NCBI RefSeq assembly: GCF_004804355.1
Contig: NZ_SRWZ01000003.1
Coordinates: 1-64,000, forward strand
DNA length: 64,000 nt
Direction of reading: 5' to 3'
DNA from: Cognatitamlana onchidii
GTDB taxonomy: Bacteria; Bacteroidota; Bacteroidia; Flavobacteriales; Flavobacteriaceae
Both the position numbers and the translations under genes were made by a program. Shown one piece after another: positions 61,486-64,000 of the stretch. The notes beneath the pieces were generated by a model that saw only the letters and a list, made by a program, of their open reading frames with translations, was not told where the DNA came from and did not search any database. The stretch's first letter is position 1, and every line of letters starts with the position of its first letter.

Positions 61486-62376
61486 CTATTTCTTGTTGTA
61501 AAAACCTAAATTTCTTTTAATATTTTTTGAATAGAACTTCCAGTAGGACGACACATAGTTTATAGCACTCTCCAGACGCCATTTATTAACGGGAATAGCT
61601 TGTTTTTGAATAAAATCTTGTTGGGGTTTTGAAATTACAAATTCATTAAAAAAATCATCTAAATTGGTATGACCATACCCGGTAAATTCGTTAACCTTAT
61701 TTTCATGATGAATTACGGAGGACCAAATTCTTACGCCATGTATTTGAAGCACATTCTTTTCTTTTTTCCAATTTCTATGTGATCTATCCTTAATCGTTTT
61801 AGGATTATTATTTATTTCAAATAATGATAAGAAAGGATTATATTGATGCAGTTTCTTTCCAACTTTAATTTCAGATTGTGTTTGAATAGTATATCCATCT
61901 ATGAAGTCAAGACACATAAAATATTGATTATTAAACCTTTTTTGAATCTCCTCAATAAAATGTTTGCCTATACAATCATCATTGTCAATACCAGTGGTAA
62001 TTATGTACTTTTCTTTAAAGTTACTTATGTAGGTTTTAATTGAAGGTAAAAACTGAGTCATCCCATCAATAAAAATAGGCTTAAAGTTTAAGAATTGCTC
62101 ATCTAACTTCGATATGATTAATCTGTATTCTTTTTTAGTAGAACTGTCAAAAAACACGATCCATTCAAAATTAGTATTTGTTTGTGACATCACACTAGGA
62201 AAACAATAATCTGTAAATAATTTAAAACGATTCCTATGCCATTCGTCTGTTAGAATGGGTTTATTGTGCTTATTGGTGGTCCAATCCTCCTTTCTAAGAT
62301 TAAATCGAGTAATTAAAAAGTGTTTGAACATAGACGCTTTCGATGAATAAAATTTAGAACGAATATACAATTTCAT
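61486..62376 (-). CDS. Putative rhamnosyltransferase-type glycosyltransferase
   Basis: The 296-residue protein resembles the rhamnosyl-transferase (GT-A-like) family: FKHFLITRFNLRKEDW, RNRFKLFTDYCFPSVMSQTN, WIVFFDSSTKKEY and the DxD-type TTGIDNDDCIGKHF. An in-frame ATG at 62331 (MFKHFLITRF) matches the usual family start and is as plausible as the ATG at 62376, which adds 15 residues. Its sugar donor is not deducible. Stand-alone and slightly more AT-rich than its neighbours. Divergent from the MFS gene. Confidence 0.8.
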   Translation of the reverse strand: MKLYIRSKFYSSKASMFKHFLITRFNLRKEDWTTNKHNKPILTDEWHRNRFKLFTDYCFPSVMSQTNTNFEWIVFFDSSTKKEYRLIISKLDEQFLNFKPIFIDGMTQFLPSIKTYISNFKEKYIITTGIDNDDCIGKHFIEEIQKRFNNQYFMCLDFIDGYTIQTQSEIKVGKKLHQYNPFLSLFEINNNPKTIKDRSHRNWKKEKNVLQIHGVRIWSSVIHHENKVNEFTGYGHTNLDDFFNEFVISKPQQDFIQKQAIPVNKWRLESAINYVSSYWKFYSKNIKRNLGFYNKK

Positions 62377-62492
62377 TCAAAGCCAAGGAAATTTACCCAA
62401 ACCCTTTTTGAAATACATATTTCTAATAAAACTTAAACTTTAGTCTCTTATTTTACAAGAATAAAATCATACATTCGTGCTTTTTAAAAGAC

Positions 62493-63797
62493 ATGATTAA
62501 GCGTCGCACATCACTTATTAAGCCCAATAGATTTCCCTTTTTTTATGGTTATGTGATTCTGCTTTTTGGCACTGTTGGAATTTTGTTTAGTATTCCGGGG
62601 CAAACGGTTGGTGTTTCGTTATTTACAGACCCAGTAAAAGATGCTTTAAATTTAAGTAGAAACGAGTTTAGTAGCGCTTATATGCTTGGTACCCTACTAA
62701 GCGCATTTTTCGTAACAAAAGCAGGGGTGTTATTTGATAGGTTAGGGGCTCGATATGTTGCTTTTTTGGCTGCTTTAGTTTTAGCATTGACATTATTATT
62801 GTTTTCAATTTCGGAATACATAGTTGATACTGTTAAGCAAATACTGAATATAGAGAGTAACCTTGTAACCCTTATTATTATTACCATCCTTTTTTTTATT
62901 CTACGTTTTAGTGGACAAGGGGTTTTAACCATGGCTTCGCGTAACATGATTATGATGTGGTTTGATAAAAACCGTGGAAAGATTAATTCCATAAGTAGCA
63001 TAGCCGTTTCATTTGGATTCTCCAGTTCTCCCTTACTTCTTAATAGTTTAATAGAATCTTATAACTGGCAATATACATGGCAAATCATGGCTTTTTCAAT
63101 ACTGGGGTTTTGTATAATCATTCTTATATTTTACAAAAACAAGCCTGAAGATTACAATTTGAAAACCGACGGAATAACAAAGAAAACGGCTTCCAAGAAG
63201 CAGATGGTAATAGAGAAACCAAAAGACTTTACACTTGCAGAAGCTAAACAAACCCGAGCTTTTTGGATTATCGGCCTTATCTTGGCTTTTAATAGTTTTT
63301 TTGTTACTGGGCTAACTTTTCATGTCGTATCAATCTTTGAAACCCATGAATACACTAGAACAGAGGCGATATCAATATTTATTCCAATTTCTATAATTGC
63401 AATTGTGGTTTCTACCGTAGCAAATATAGCCAGCGATTATGTGCAGCATAAAATTTATATTTATAGCATGTTAATTAGCGGTATCATGGCTTGTGTTGGC
63501 CTATGGTTATTAAATTATACGTTTGGTGTTTATTTGCTCATTTTGGGGCTTGGGGTACTTGGAGGTTTGTTTGCTGTTGTAAATGCAGTAACGTGGCCAA
63601 AGTATTATGGAAGAAAACATTTGGGTGCCATTACTGGTAAGTCCATGAGTTTTTTGGTGCTAGCAAGTGCAATTGCGCCAGCCTTATTTAGCCTATCTTT
63701 TACGTATTTAATGGATTACAAGTATGTTGCTATTATTGCCTTAATATACTTAGCAATCTTACTTATTGGAGCTATAAAGTTTAGAAAACCTGCTTAG
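62493..63797 (+). CDS. MFS transporter
   Basis: The 434-residue protein has twelve membrane segments, beginning FFYGYVILLFGTVGILFSIP. The MFS motif A-like KAGVLFDRLGARYVAFLAAL and a cytoplasmic loop at about 220-250 rich in Lys (KKTASKKQMVIEKPK) are present. It resembles the oxalate/formate antiporter-like group (MFS_1); substrate unknown. The ATG at 62493 precedes the first helix by about 15 residues. It is a single gene, with a new signal-peptide gene starting 134 bp after it. Confidence 0.9.
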   Translation: MIKRRTSLIKPNRFPFFYGYVILLFGTVGILFSIPGQTVGVSLFTDPVKDALNLSRNEFSSAYMLGTLLSAFFVTKAGVLFDRLGARYVAFLAALVLALTLLLFSISEYIVDTVKQILNIESNLVTLIIITILFFILRFSGQGVLTMASRNMIMMWFDKNRGKINSISSIAVSFGFSSSPLLLNSLIESYNWQYTWQIMAFSILGFCIIILIFYKNKPEDYNLKTDGITKKTASKKQMVIEKPKDFTLAEAKQTRAFWIIGLILAFNSFFVTGLTFHVVSIFETHEYTRTEAISIFIPISIIAIVVSTVANIASDYVQHKIYIYSMLISGIMACVGLWLLNYTFGVYLLILGLGVLGGLFAVVNAVTWPKYYGRKHLGAITGKSMSFLVLASAIAPALFSLSFTYLMDYKYVAIIALIYLAILLIGAIKFRKPA

Positions 63798-63930
63798 GTG
63801 AGCTAAGTAGATGTTTGGTCATAGTACGCTTTTTTTAAGGGGATTATAATTCAGATTAAACCTTTCCAACTATTTAAGGTCTTAGTGTTAGTTAGTTCTA
63901 AAATCTTCTACATTTAAACAATTTAAATTT

Positions 63931-64000
63931 ATGATGTTAAAGTTTTTTTTCGCGTTTACACTTGCTTGCTTCTTTCATGGTAATAATATTGCTAAATTTA
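63931..64000 (+). CDS. 5' end of a probable secreted-protein gene
   Basis: From ATG 63931 the frame MMLKFFFAFTLACFFHGNNI stays open to the right edge (23 codons). The start is a signal peptide-like segment. Too short to classify. Confidence 0.55.
   Translation, partial: MMLKFFFAFTLACFFHGNNIAKF

Overview
The window looks like a chromosomal segment of a marine-type member of the Flavobacteriaceae (Bacteroidota). The DNA is AT-rich. Many genes are preceded by the Bacteroidota -7 box TAnnTTTG, and Shine-Dalgarno sequences are generally absent. Gene families are typical of the group: a DUF11-type surface protein, DUF3822 next to rsmD, a fused E1 alpha/beta 2-oxoacid dehydrogenase, GIN-domain and DUF4097 proteins, DUF4251, and a giant Asp-box (BNR) protein. 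I see no rRNA, tRNA, CRISPR array, prophage or insertion sequence. Most of the window is housekeeping DNA with islands of small or undescribed genes.

Layout. 1-2.7 kb: 5' part of a large secreted surface protein plus a small secreted protein. 3.2-6.8 kb: polyphosphate module (sixA-like, ppk1, ppx). 7-10.4 kb: outer-membrane barrel, miaE, lipoprotein, dnaX. 10.6-13.1 kb: carboxylesterase with an in-frame amber stop, DUF2200, RNase P RNA. 13.1-17 kb: two secreted proteins, then a membrane protein-DUF3822-rsmD operon. 17.1-23 kb: RecD-like helicase, DUF4126, then a lipopolysaccharide inner-core cluster (kdsB, HAD, CAT-like acyltransferase, kdnB, PlsC-like). 23-28 kb: NYN protein, frameshifted methyltransferase, yebC, pterin dehydratase, epimerase, and gcvT coupled to a 51-residue membrane protein. 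28.3-33.3 kb: thrABC preceded by a threonine-rich leader ORF. 33.4-43 kb: nnrD, TlpA-like lipoprotein, a solute-binding-fold/nucleoside phosphorylase/DUF1835/SUI1/2OG-oxygenase operon, fused E1, and a 3D-domain lipoprotein.

43-44.3 kb holds a lone ExbD gene preceded on the same strand by three tiny tandem ORFs (44, 28 and 28 codons). They encode related, strongly basic peptides ending in a W...KR(R)Y motif, and the likely promoter lies under a 10-bp-arm inverted repeat. This is the best candidate here for an undescribed system. From 44.3 kb follow a secreted protein, an aldo/keto reductase, a RadD-like helicase, a cold-shock protein, two drug/metabolite transporters, a six-gene ECF sigma/anti-sigma/cell-surface operon, a GT9 glycosyltransferase, assorted secreted proteins, the Asp-box protein, a glycosyltransferase and an MFS transporter. 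The window ends in the first codons of a secreted protein.

Other notable signals are two dispersed copies (about 22.98 and 57.98 kb) of a roughly 95-105 nt unit with two shared sequence blocks and its own terminator, probably a small RNA family; the thr leader; and two genes broken by single lesions (esterase, methyltransferase).
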